This document shows positions 44,313-53,789 of a stretch of DNA of 64,000 nucleotides, one piece after another. The notes below the pieces were generated by a model, which was not told where the DNA came from, did no database searches, and was given only the letters and a program-made list of their open reading frames with translations. Made by a program: the position numbers and the translations under genes. The stretch comes from Lumbricus terrestris (lineage: Eukaryota; Annelida; Clitellata; Crassiclitellata; Lumbricidae): contig OX457047.1 in NCBI GenBank assembly GCA_949752735.1, forward strand, positions 7,497,344-7,561,343, in the 5' to 3' direction. The number at the start of each line of letters is the position of its first letter. The first letter of the stretch is position 1.

Positions 44313-44515
44313 TGCATACATACATACATACATACATACATACATACATACATACATACATACATACATGCATACATACATACATACATAGATTAAATGC
44401 ATGCATAGCCTACATACATGCATACATAGATACATACATACATACATACATACATACATACATACATACATACATACATACATACAATACAATACAATAC
44501 AATACATACATAGCC
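44313..44515 (+). repeat. (CATA)n microsatellite
   Basis: CATACATA units interrupted by GATTAAATGCATGCATAGCC near 44390. It lies inside the 2.66-kb transposon. Confidence 0.95.
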
Positions 44516-44687
44516 TACTGTGTTTGCGTACAAATATTGTCTGTCGCAAAGTGGGAGCTATCGTGAATGAATACAAAGTCATGCCATCTTGTCAACAGAA
44601 TGGGGGGTACTTGCAGGTTTTTAAATATTTTCCTTTGTCAAAGCACACTGAGTAGTAAAATTGATCAGAATTCAGCAACTTTCCTGA

Positions 44688-45368
44688 TTATTTTATGACC
44701 CAAAAATCCGACCGATTTCCACGCGAAACTCTTAGCACTGTAAACTTTTGCCCCCTTGATGTCGTCGCTATCTCATCGAAGGGGGACGCCGAGGGAGCAA
44801 TGGATGGATGATTATGAAGAGGCGTTGTAGCTTGATAACCTAGAGAGTCAGAATTCGGAATAGGTTGCAAAACGGAATGGTTCATTGAATAGGAGTCGTA
44901 TATTTCAGAGTTAGCGGTTATTCTACCAGGACGCCGCTCGAGTGGAATAAAGGACATATCGTCGCCGGTTCTCTGTCCGAGAACGCCCGCCGCCAGGGGT
45001 CGGGCTGGGTCCGACTGCTCCCTGCCGTAGTCTGCTTCTAATTGGCCTGACACCACGCTAGCGTGCCACAACTGCATGAGTCCTACTCGGGCATCCGCTC
45101 GGGCCTCGTCGTCCGCCGCGGTTGTAATTATAGTTTCCCTCTGATCTCGTGTGAATGCGTCTTCTGCTCGATCGCAGGCGGAGTTATTAATGTTCGAGTA
45201 CACGTGGGCAGTATTAAGGGTTGAATCATGGGAGGGATGTTTTTGTTGGGTTGCCATTTTATCTTGCATCAGTTCACCAACAAACAACACGCAATGATTC
45301 GCAAACTTAATCACCACTCGCAGTGTATTATCATTAAAGTAAAATCGCAAACAAACTGTCCGATTCAA
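44688..45368 (-). CDS. Unknown 226-codon ORF carried by the transposon
   Basis: I do not recognise this protein. It is polar, rich in Ala, Asp, Arg, Ser and Thr, with no clear membrane segment after the first 35 residues. Those first residues (VCLRFYFNDN, CVLFVGEL) look like upstream sequence read by chance. The second Met at residue 38 (MATQQKHPSH) has an AAAATGG context, good for initiation, and would give 189 residues. Upstream at 45532-45551 are two CACGTG-like E boxes. Its base composition is richer in GC than the surroundings. It may be a captured first exon of a host gene, or a chance frame. No splice donor was convincing. Confidence 0.35.
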   Translation of the reverse strand: MNRTVCLRFYFNDNTLRVVIKFANHCVLFVGELMQDKMATQQKHPSHDSTLNTAHVYSNINNSACDRAEDAFTRDQRETIITTAADDEARADARVGLMQLWHASVVSGQLEADYGREQSDPARPLAAGVLGQRTGDDMSFIPLERRPGRITANSEIYDSYSMNHSVLQPIPNSDSLGYQATTPLHNHPSIAPSASPFDEIATTSRGQKFTVLRVSRGNRSDFWVIK

Positions 45369-46759
45369 CTAAAATTACTAAAACCGGCCATATGACAACG
45401 TGTCAGCCATTACAGAACGCAACCAGAAAAGGAAAGATCTTAATCTTAAAGCGTTAACTATCAGTCGGTCGCTATGGGTGATTAATTGGCGCCCGCTAAA
45501 TCTCGGCGGTTTCCACTATACCGTTTGGCCGTATCACGTGGCACGTGAGCTAAGGGCTGGTCCTTTACAGCACCTTCCTTAAACCTAATTGCTATGCACA
45601 AGTCTTTCGATCTAAGCAAGCCAAGTCACAATAAGTTGCACTTGCTTTAGGGGAAAATTTTCTTTTTCCACATCTGATCTCATTTGTGAGATGTTTCTCA
45701 AATTGCTGACTAAATAGGATCTAATGGCTAGACAATTGTCTATCGTGCTCCATTTTGCACATAGACAGGCCTATTAATATTCGAAAGCTTAATTAATCAC
45801 CAATTTCGCATAGGTCACGTAGGCCTACAGCGTAGGCCTTTGATACTGGTAAGAAAAAATAGGAATTAGGTAGTAACTGGCCGGCAATGGAGAATCAGAA
45901 TCCTGCAGACGTGACCAATCGCATACATAAATTTGCAGATCGGCACCTCTTTGCAACGTAATAGTAACGTGTATCCTAATACTAGAGGGCAGAAGGTGCT
46001 GTTCCATCTTAGCATAGGTCAGGCAAGAACGCGCACACACGGCAGCGCAATTCACTTAGGCCTACCTGGAGTTCTTTTTACCTTCGTTGCTGCCATAATT
46101 CAAATCGAAACGCAAAATCCACAAAGTTTAAACGTTAAGAACACTGTTTCAAACGTCAGAAAGAATAAGTAGCATCACAAGTTTCATAGCATTGACGCAA
46201 AAACGGTGTTGCTATGAATAATCGAAGTAGATAAGAAAAAGATTATATTTTGCACTGACGCAACAAGTTTTTTCACGAAATCATGAAAGAGATGAAAAAT
46301 ACAACAAACAAAAATACAGGAATCAAGGTGGCATCGGCGGCGCGCCGACAAATTTTCGGCGGCGGCGGCGTCGGCGCGCCGACCCAAGAAAATCGGCGGC
46401 GGCGGCGCCCACAAAAAGTCGGCGGCGGCCGCGCGGCGCGGCCGGCGCAGGGCTCTGCTGTAACAGCGCAGACACTGCATCGAAGTTTCACGCCAGAGCG
46501 CCCAAGCAATTGCGAGTGAAGGACTTGCTCAAGGTCCATACGCGGTGACTTGAGATGGATTCGAACCTGCATGCAACCTTCACTGTACACGTCATAGATG
46601 ACCTCGCCGGGATTCAATGCTGGGGTATATAATTGGCTATCGAACGTAAAGGCATGTTTCAAAAATAAATTTGCCCTGGCGGGAATTTCAACGCCAAACC
46701 ACTGTTAACTTTCCAGCAAGCTAACTACCTCATTGATTCTTGTTTATAGTGCTAACCAT

Positions 46760-46961
46760 CCGTGGCGGCGCCACGATTTCAGTTTTGGGGGGCTGAGACC
46801 TCGCGGAGGGAATTTTCCATTTTCACCCTAAAATTTCTGACGATCTTTTCGTAGTCATTCTGTTGCTGCTCATGTATTTTTTCTTTTTTTAGCGGACCCA
46901 AAAAACCGTAAGGCATTTTTTAGGGAGATTAGCCCCCTTAGCCCCCCTAGCGCCGACACTG
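46760..46961. mobile_element. MITE, GTGGCGGCGCC ends
   Basis: The left end is CCGTGGCGGCGCCACG, and the right end complement is CAGTGTCGGCGCTAGGG. Flanks are CTAACCAT (46752-46759) and CTAACCTT (46962-46969), 7 of 8 identical. The interior holds AAATTTCTGACGATC and a TTTCGTAGTCATTC module, shared with other MITEs here. Confidence 0.7.
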
Positions 46962-47353
46962 CTAACCTTTCATAGGTACTACCTTCTCAAATGTGTAGTC
47001 TAAGTATTTGCAGACTTCTTGCGAAAGAAGAGCTTCAATAACGCAGCAGCAAGACCACAACGTGTACAGAAGAGGCGCATTGAAAACGGGGCAGATCGCG
47101 AGAAAACGCAGCCTTTACCGTGACTCCCGTGGTCTATTGCCCCTGTTCAAGACCTCTGTTGTTTTTGCGACAGTGGGACACCGGCGTAGGGTGCATAAAC
47201 CCGTTCGTATCGGCCCCATTATGATCGACCCAGGTCTGACTGTTCGCGAACCGACCGACCGACGACGTGTTTCACGTGATAGTGCCATGGCCGACCCAGG
47301 TGACCCCAACGGCGGCTTGGCACAGATCCTCTATCGCTTGCTAAAAGTCGTGG

Positions 47354-47361
47354 TATAAAAA
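47354..47361 (+). promoter_or_regulatory. TATA box of the P450 gene
   Basis: TATAAAAA lies 91 bp before the ATG at 47452, which would place the transcription start at about 47385 with a short leader. A CACGTG E box lies at about 47271. The assignment is inferred from position only. Confidence 0.5.
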
Positions 47362-47451
47362 CCAGCAATTATTATTCTGTCGGTAAACACGTTCGGCATC
47401 TTGCTACACGCGGACAAGTCGTCACCGTTTTGAAGTTTCCGACGAATAATT

Positions 47452-49281
47452 ATGGACTTCCAGTTGCTCGGTATGGATGGATCACGGCACTCCTCTCGTT
47501 TCATGGAGGAGTGCAGCTGGCCGTTGTGTGGAGGACGGTTTCCGGTTGATGAGGCAGAAACTTTATCCTCAAACAACGCATCAGTTTTACGCGTCGCGGT
47601 TGAGTTGCTGCTCTTGAGACAGCGGCAGTCGCCCGAGGAAACTGTTCCACTCATTGTTGTCTTCAGATTCATATGTCTATTGTGCATTGTCATCAGACTC
47701 ATTGTCACGGCTCTACGTCGCATTGAACGCATGACCTCCATTCCAGATCCGCTCCGTTCAACATCTGCTCCCGTCAGCTCAAGCAGCAACCGTCTGCGGG
47801 CAATAATTGGTCATCTTAGCACACTGTCTGGGTATCTCAAATCAATCTTTTATATCGGTGGCTCACGTTCCGGTCCGCTGAGCTCTATTCCTGGTCCCTG
47901 GTCCGTTCCCATTCTTGGTTCCCTCGTCTTCTTCCTAAGAGGGAACTGGTTTCGAACCATGACCGAACTGAGACAGAAATACGGTGACATCTATCGCCTG
48001 CAGATCGGATCTCGTCCGGTCATCGTGCTATGCGGTCGCCGGGCGGTAGAGGGAGCTCTCATCGGAGCCCAGTCACGTGACTTTGCGGGACGTCCAGCTC
48101 TGCAGAGTTTCCGGCTGGCATCGGAGGGAAAGAGCATGTCCTTCAACGGATACTCGGAAGAGTGGAGAGTCCACCGTCGTCTTGCCAACCGAGTCGTACG
48201 AGCCATGTACACCAACAAGTCTTTCGTCGAGGATTGTCTCAGCGTTGAGGCCCAGAACCTCAGGGACCTGTTCCTCGTCCACGCCGATCGTGGTACTGCG
48301 TACAACCCGGACGAGGATCTGCTCTGGTCCGTCGCACACGTCCAGTACAGCCTCTGCTACGGCAACAGTCACCATGACGACAGTTTCGAGGAGATGGTCA
48401 CCAACACGATCCGCCTGATCGGCTGCCACAACAAGGGTAACATGATCGACTTCTTTCCTTGGGCAGGACGTCTTCTGCGCTTCCAGGTGGAAGCGATGGA
48501 ACGCATCTGCGACAGGATGCTGTCAATAACGAAGGAGAAGCACTCGGAGCACCAGAGGTCGTTCACCAGAGGTCGAATCAGAGACATTCTGGACGCGCTG
48601 CTCGAGTTCGGTGTCAACAGGGTCAGCAGCAGAGGGGAGAGTCGACTGGACGAGACGAAGATCGTGCTGACCGTTCAGGAGTTCATCGGAGCGGGGCTGG
48701 ACATTGTCCACGCAGCCCTCCACTGGACGGTCCTCTACGCGGCCAGGCACGAGGAGATCCAGCGGAAGATCCAGGCGGAGATCCGCGATGTTGTTGGGAC
48801 GGACCGGACACCCACGAGAGACGACATTCCCCGAATGCCCTTCACCATGGCCTTCATCGCCGAGGTACTTCGCCACTCGTCCGTCGTTCCACTCGCGCTG
48901 CCGCACAGCACGACCACGGACACCTACCTGGACGGACACTTCGTCCCGGCCGACACCTTCGTCCTGATCAACCTCCAGTCCGTCAACCACGACCGCCACA
49001 CCTGGACGACGCCGGAGAACTTCCAACCGGAGAGATTTCTGGAGACGCAGTCGGACGGGACGCTGCGATTCTGCGGACGTGAGTCGGCGTTCGGGTTCGG
49101 GTGGAGACGGTGTGTAGGAGCCGATCTCAGTCGCCTCGAGATCTTCATCTATCTCACCACTCTTCTCCAGTCGTGCACGCTCTCTTTGGCGCCTGGAACG
49201 ACGTTGGGTGACCTCGACGAACCGCGACTTGGCATCGTTCTTCGACCGCAGCCGTTCTCTGTTGTCGTCTGTCGCCGGTGA
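47452..49281 (+). CDS. Cytochrome P450, CYP1/CYP2-clan type, intronless
   Basis: 609 residues in one uninterrupted frame. Residues 64-88 form a membrane helix, and a proline-rich hinge (SIPGPWSVPILGSL) follows at 145. The C-helix WxxxR is W238 to R242. The K-helix ExxR is E471 to R474. PERF is at 526-529. The haem loop FGFGWRRCVG has C554 as the iron ligand. In the I-helix the usual AGxDT reads AGLDIV at 414-419, so the conserved threonine is lost, which may slow or change oxygen activation. The start of the core (GKSMSFNGYSEEWRVHRRLA) resembles CYP1 and CYP17 enzymes. It should be a haem monooxygenase on the endoplasmic reticulum; the substrate is unknown. The N-terminus is about 100 residues longer than usual, so a later start is possible. 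Lack of introns may reflect retroposition or a natural single-exon family. The coding region is far richer in GC than its flanks. Confidence 0.9.
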   Translation: MDFQLLGMDGSRHSSRFMEECSWPLCGGRFPVDEAETLSSNNASVLRVAVELLLLRQRQSPEETVPLIVVFRFICLLCIVIRLIVTALRRIERMTSIPDPLRSTSAPVSSSSNRLRAIIGHLSTLSGYLKSIFYIGGSRSGPLSSIPGPWSVPILGSLVFFLRGNWFRTMTELRQKYGDIYRLQIGSRPVIVLCGRRAVEGALIGAQSRDFAGRPALQSFRLASEGKSMSFNGYSEEWRVHRRLANRVVRAMYTNKSFVEDCLSVEAQNLRDLFLVHADRGTAYNPDEDLLWSVAHVQYSLCYGNSHHDDSFEEMVTNTIRLIGCHNKGNMIDFFPWAGRLLRFQVEAMERICDRMLSITKEKHSEHQRSFTRGRIRDILDALLEFGVNRVSSRGESRLDETKIVLTVQEFIGAGLDIVHAALHWTVLYAARHEEIQRKIQAEIRDVVGTDRTPTRDDIPRMPFTMAFIAEVLRHSSVVPLALPHSTTTDTYLDGHFVPADTFVLINLQSVNHDRHTWTTPENFQPERFLETQSDGTLRFCGRESAFGFGWRRCVGADLSRLEIFIYLTTLLQSCTLSLAPGTTLGDLDEPRLGIVLRPQPFSVVVCRR

Positions 49282-49529
49282 CTGTGCACAGATGAGACTG
49301 CTTGTGCTGCAAATAAGTTGCACATGGTTCGGGCATCTGATGATTTTTTTTGCTCGGAATTCCAATGTGATTTGGTTTGCTTTGTTTGGTCATTTCCATT
49401 TTTCGCCGCTTTTTCGAGAGCGATGCAAGTACGATGCAAGTAGACACTTCATTTCGTTTCAGGGTATCGTACTATGAAAGTTCAGGTGAAAGGGCCAATA
49501 GTCCATGCATTTGGCATTTAATATTATTA

Positions 49530-49980
49530 AAAGTTATAATAATAATTATTATTATTGATTATTGATAATAATAATATTATTAATAATTATTATTATTATT
49601 ATTGATCATAATAATAATAATAATAGTAATAATAATAATAATAGTAATAATAATAATGATAATAATCAAAATAATAATAATTTTTTAAAAGGCTGTAATT
49701 GGAATTGTTGATACTATTGTTGGAATTATTATTATTACTGGGCCCTATTATTATTGTTATTATTATCATTGCTATTATCACTTGTATTATTATTATAATT
49801 ACTATACTTATTATATTGGCAGTTGATTTAATGTTCATGTGACGAAAACCCCGACAAAGTGCCCTGGTAGGCAACGGCCTTGTAACTTTATTATTGTTAT
49901 GATTATTGTTATTGTTATTATTATTATTGCCATTTTTATTAATATTATTATTACCACTACTACTACTACACTACTATTAC
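49530..49980 (+). repeat. (TTA/TAA)n microsatellites
   Basis: ATTATTATT, then ATAATAATA with TAG and GAT variants up to about 49700, and further ATTATTATT blocks to about 49960. The short GGCAACGGCCTTGTAAC at about 49870 recalls the loop of the hairpin repeat. Not coding. Confidence 0.85.
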
Positions 49981-50218
49981 TACAACATTTAAAGGCGCAA
50001 CTGGTATCGTCTGGGCATCATTCACATATCGCTAAACGGTTCCTCCTAATATTGAATATTGTTTAAATATTGTGCTTTGTCTCGCCATAAACCATTGTTT
50101 CAAACTGCACACGTAGGAATTTGACAACTGCAATGGTTCAGTACTTTTTTTACAATGACTCGAACCAACAGGCTTATTATTGCGCATTATTCCACGTGTC
50201 TAATTGAAACGATACTTG

Positions 50219-50610
50219 CATAGGCGTACGAGGCGGGGGTCCAGAGGTGCAAGTGCCCCCCCAAATATCGGGCAAATGTGTTTTTCGGGCAAAAGAGGCT
50301 TGGACGGGCAAAAAAATTCGGAGATTTTTTTCGGGCAAAACAGGTACGGGAGGGATTTTTCGGGCACACAGGGGTAAAAAGGTCGTAAGATTTTAGAATT
50401 TTGGGCGAATGACTAAAAAAAAAATCGTCAGATTTTCGGACGGGAAATTTTAAGAATTTTTAGCGGATGACTAAAAAAAAGTCGTCAGATTTTTCGGACG
50501 GGAAAAATCTTAAGAATTTTGGGCGAATGACTAAAAAAAAAGGTCGTTAGATTTTTCGGGCAAAAATTTTTTTTTTGCACCCCGCTGCCGAAATCTCCCG
50601 TACGCCTATG
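50219..50610. mobile_element. MITE, CATAGGCGTACG ends, exact 8-bp TSD
   Basis: The left end CATAGGCGTACGAGG and the right end CCGTACGCCTATG are inverted repeats. GATACTTG is duplicated exactly (50211-50218 and 50611-50618). The interior repeats a module of about 60 bp with GACTAAAAAAA and GTCGTCAGATTTTTCGG three times. Confidence 0.88.
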
Positions 50611-51009
50611 GATACTTGTATACTTGTATACCAAATACCAGTGCACGAACGACCGGGGCACCACTTCTCTGGAGTTCCTCGATAAAGTCTCTTCACTTAT
50701 TGTATCCAACTCGGACGTTTATATTTATCATACACATAGGCTACATCGTATAACGCCCACTCTTTGATTGACAAAGAAGTTCGGTTGACAACAAACTTCC
50801 GAAAAAGACGATAAGAAATGCAATATGTAGTGCATACTTATACAATCGATGGGTAAATTTTTTACGCTTTTGTAATCGATTTAATTTGTTGATTTGTCTA
50901 ATAATTGTGAGTAAATATTATAATTGCTGACAAACGATATCTAGGCCGACAGTAACTATGTGCACAACGCAAGATTGACGTGTTGCGCTTGGATTTCTCC
51001 TCTCGCAGC

Positions 51010-51530
51010 GTCTGTGGATAGTTGTGTTATGATAATTATTACTCTCTGAATTGTAATTATTTCTTGATTAATGTTCCCACCAGGGCCGGATTAAGGCATG
51101 TTCAACATGCTCGGCCGAACAGGAGCCCCACACTTTTAGGGTGCCCCCACACATGCGGGGGGGGGGGGAAACTTTACGAAGTTTTAAAGATTTTTTTTTT
51201 ACAAATTTCAACTAAACGACTAAAAAGTCATCATCAACTTTTTAAGGGAAATAATCGGTATACTCTATACGAAATTTTCGACCACACGACTAAAAAAAGG
51301 TCATCAGAATTTTCGGCAAAACATTTCCCGAACAGGGCAGGGCCCCCATTTCTTAATCCGGTCCTGGTGCCCAACAAGTATTTGTGAATATCGAATCTAA
51401 CACTGAATTATTGTAAAGTGAATAGTTGTGAATAGTTGTGCTATGACATTTAGGCCTTCTCTCCTAATTGTAATTAATTTGTGATTAATGTGCCTGCCAA
51501 AATAATATTTGTGAATATCGAATCTAACCC
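51010..51530. repeat. Tandem duplication, one copy carrying a MITE
   Basis: The block at 51010-51080 plus 51367-51400 is repeated at about 51420-51530. Shared words are ATAGTTGTG(C/T)TATGA, TGTAATTA, TTGATTAATGT and TTTGTGAATATCGAATCTAAC. The second copy lacks the MITE at 51081-51366 and so shows the empty site. Confidence 0.8.
51081..51366. mobile_element. MITE, CAGGGCCGGATTAAG ends
   Basis: The left end CAGGGCCGGATTAAGGC and the right end CTTAATCCGGTCCTG are inverted repeats with one mismatch over 15. Flanks GTTCCCAC and GTGCCCAA match at 6 of 8. The interior holds two copies of a CGACTAAAAA-GTCATCA module found in other MITEs. An empty site exists in the duplicated flank. Confidence 0.75.
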
Positions 51531-52765
51531 GGAGTCTGGAGTATAATGAACATTCAATACATCTGCTATTTAGAACGATCAAAACATCTTCTTTTAAGAA
51601 CTGTGAAAACATCTGTAAATTAATTATAAACGAATAATTCTTTTGAAATAAACTGAAAACAGAGTCTTGTGAATTAATTTATTAATTTTGTTGAGTATCA
51701 ATCGCGCTGCCGTTTATTCTTCTGCTCGTAGAATAAAAATGGAAACTAACTGACAGATAAACAATGCAATCAATTTATTCATTTTCCTCATCTCAAACTT
51801 TCTATGCCGCAAGCAATCCTGTAAAGCATGCAGTTTCAAACATGGTACGCATATGTAGGCCCTAATGTAATGTAAGTCTTCGGTAATCTCTCAACGCACA
51901 CAAAAGTCACGTCAGTGAGACTAGCTTATACTTATATTATACACAGCGCAAAAATAGGGGCAACTACGTGATTCCCTACTTAAGACCCTTATCCGCCACT
52001 TTTAAATTTGGCGTCTCTCTGATTGGGGGAGGGGGTGGGTGAAAGCTGAGAGGAGTTGAGAACAGTATGGAAATAATTTTGTGGAAAAATAACTTTGGAT
52101 CAGGCTATAATCAACGTGGAGGTGGGGTGTAAACAGGTAAACAAAAGACTTAACTATGTGACTCTTAGAAATACTAGTGAGGGCTGAAAGCCTGAAACAC
52201 CTCAATTCTCATCCTGGTTCAGGGAGATGTCAGATCACTACCGTATCAGCAAATGACCGGAATGCTTGAGCATGAGCATGCCTGTGACAAGTAAAGTTTT
52301 TGCGGCACACCCCTTTTTGCATAGGAAAGCGAATCAGCGAAATGAAAATCTTAGCTTACGCCCGTATGATTCGTTTCATGTTCTCAACTGTATCAGACCT
52401 ATTCTATATAATTATTTACCATAAAAATTATATACTATAAGCTTACATGTATATTATGTTATCGTTCACACACGCTAACGTCATCTTGCAATTTGACCGT
52501 CATGATTCGAGACGAAAAACAAGTTAAAAGTAGTTCAGTATTGTTCGACAGGTGTCACGAGTAATGCAACGAAGTAATGCAAGTGTGTTAACAAAACTAC
52601 ATCTATAACAAAATATGCGAATAACTACTAAGGTTAGATTAATAATTTAGCAATCACTGTGGGCCCCTGGAGGTCGTGGGTCCGTGTGCTTTGCACACAT
52701 TGCACACATGGTAGCTACGCAACTGATTCGGTCAATTGGATTAATAATAATATTGATACACATCA
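51531..52765. other. Non-coding stretch without genes
   Basis: I see no gene, RNA or clear mobile element. A short G-rich stretch lies at about 52024-52040. Confidence 0.45.
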
Positions 52766-52769
52766 CTTG

Positions 52770-53485
52770 TATGTATTTGTGTATGCATGTATGTATGTGT
52801 GTATGCATGTATGTATGTATGTATGTATGTATGTATGTATGTATGTATGTATGTATGTATGCATGCATGTATGTATGTATGTATGTATGTATGTATGTAT
52901 GTATGTATGTATGTATGTATGTATGTATGTGTGTATGTGTGTATGTGTGTATGCATGTATGCATGTATGCATGTATGTATGTATGTATGTATGTACGTAT
53001 GTACGTATGTACGTATGTACGTATGTATGTATGTATGCATGTATGTATGTATGTATGTATGTATGTATGTATGTATGTATGTATGACATACATACATACA
53101 TACATACATACATACATGCATACATACATACATACGTACATACGTACATACGTACATACGTACATACGTACATACGTACATACATACATACATACATACA
53201 TGCATACATGCATACATGCATACACACATACACACATACACACATACATACATACATACATACATACATACATACATACATACATACATACATACATACA
53301 TACATACATTGTATGTATGTATGTATGTATGTATGTATGTATGTATGTATGTATGTATGTATGCATGCATGCATGCATGTATGCATGTATGTATGTATGT
53401 ATGTATGTATGTATGTGTGTATGTATGTATGTATGTATGTATGTATGTATGTATGTATGTATGTATGTATGTTTGTTTGTTTGTT
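52770..53485. repeat. Tetranucleotide palindrome (TATG)n-(CATA)n-(TATG)n
   Basis: Runs of ATGT units to about 53084, then of ACAT to about 53309, then of ATGT again to about 53485. Variant units such as GTGTATGTGTGTATG, GCATG and TACGTATG occur in mirrored order on either side of about 53085, so the first two blocks form one inverted repeat with arms of more than 200 bp. The long Tyr/Met/Cys and His/Thr/Ile frames are repeat translations. Confidence 0.95.
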
Positions 53486-53499
53486 TGTGTGTAAGCGCA

Positions 53500-53705
53500 C
53501 TTGTTATAGCACTTCTTCAAGTCCTCAACCGCTACTCAGAGGCGCTCCCGACTACAGCGCGGACACTGCATCGGAGTTTCACGCCAAAGCGCTGAGCAAT
53601 TGCGAGTGAAGGACTCGCCCAAGGTCCTTACGCGGCGATTCGAGGTTCGAACCTCGAACCTTCCGGCTTCAAGGCAACGACGCCACCACTACACCACCGC
53701 GCCCC
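53500..53705 (-). mobile_element. tRNA-derived SINE, family 1, full length
   Basis: On the - strand the head is GGGGCGCGGTGGTGTAGTGG, followed by a B box, GGTTCGAACC. The body contains TTCACTCGCAATTGCTCAGC and GTGTCCGCGCTGTAGTCGGG. This is the best full-length member in the window. Confidence 0.88.
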
Positions 53706-53746
53706 ACATGTACGTATGTATGTACATGTATGTATGTATATATAAT

Positions 53747-53777
<31 letters not shown>

Positions 53778-53789
53778 GTACCAATGCCT

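Larger units (their letters stand above)
43801..46457. mobile_element. 2.66-kb hAT-like transposon with cargo ORF
   Basis: The first 15 bases, CAGAGCCCTGCGCCG, are exactly complementary to the last 15. CTGTAACA is duplicated exactly (43793-43800 and 46458-46465). Both subterminal zones have GC-rich TCGGCGGCGGCG blocks, and a block with AAAATCGGCGGCGGCGGCG occurs in the same orientation at both ends. Inside are a (CATA)n tract and one 226-codon frame. I find no hAT transposase or dimerisation domain, so it is probably non-autonomous. Confidence 0.9.
43735..46590 (-). mobile_element. SINE family 1 copy split by a 2.66-kb transposon
   Basis: The 3' part lies at 43735-43800 (TATAGCGCCCC to GCTCCCGACTACTG). 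The body resumes at 46466 with GCGCAGACACTGCATCG and runs to the B box near 46555 (GGATTCGAACC on the + strand). Removing 43801-46457 and one CTGTAACA restores a continuous SINE that aligns with the copy at 53500-53705. Confidence 0.85.

Noticed and set aside
47008..47358. 116-codon frame upstream of the P450
   Set aside because: No recognisable features, overlaps the TATA region and looks like chance.
47400..47415. Dioxin-response element (CACGC) before the P450
   Set aside because: Only the 5-base core is present in a weak context; too little to call.
47991..49439. - strand frames up to 280 codons and a 207-codon + frame in the P450
   Set aside because: They arise from the GC-rich P450 coding strand; the P450 frame has all family motifs.
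52659..53609. Frames of 240-316 residues on both strands rich in Tyr, Met, Cys, Val or His, Thr, Ile
   Set aside because: They are translations of the (TATG)n and (CATA)n tract. Equal frames exist in several phases on both strands. The same applies to 26532-26990, 32388-33277 and 44206-44582.
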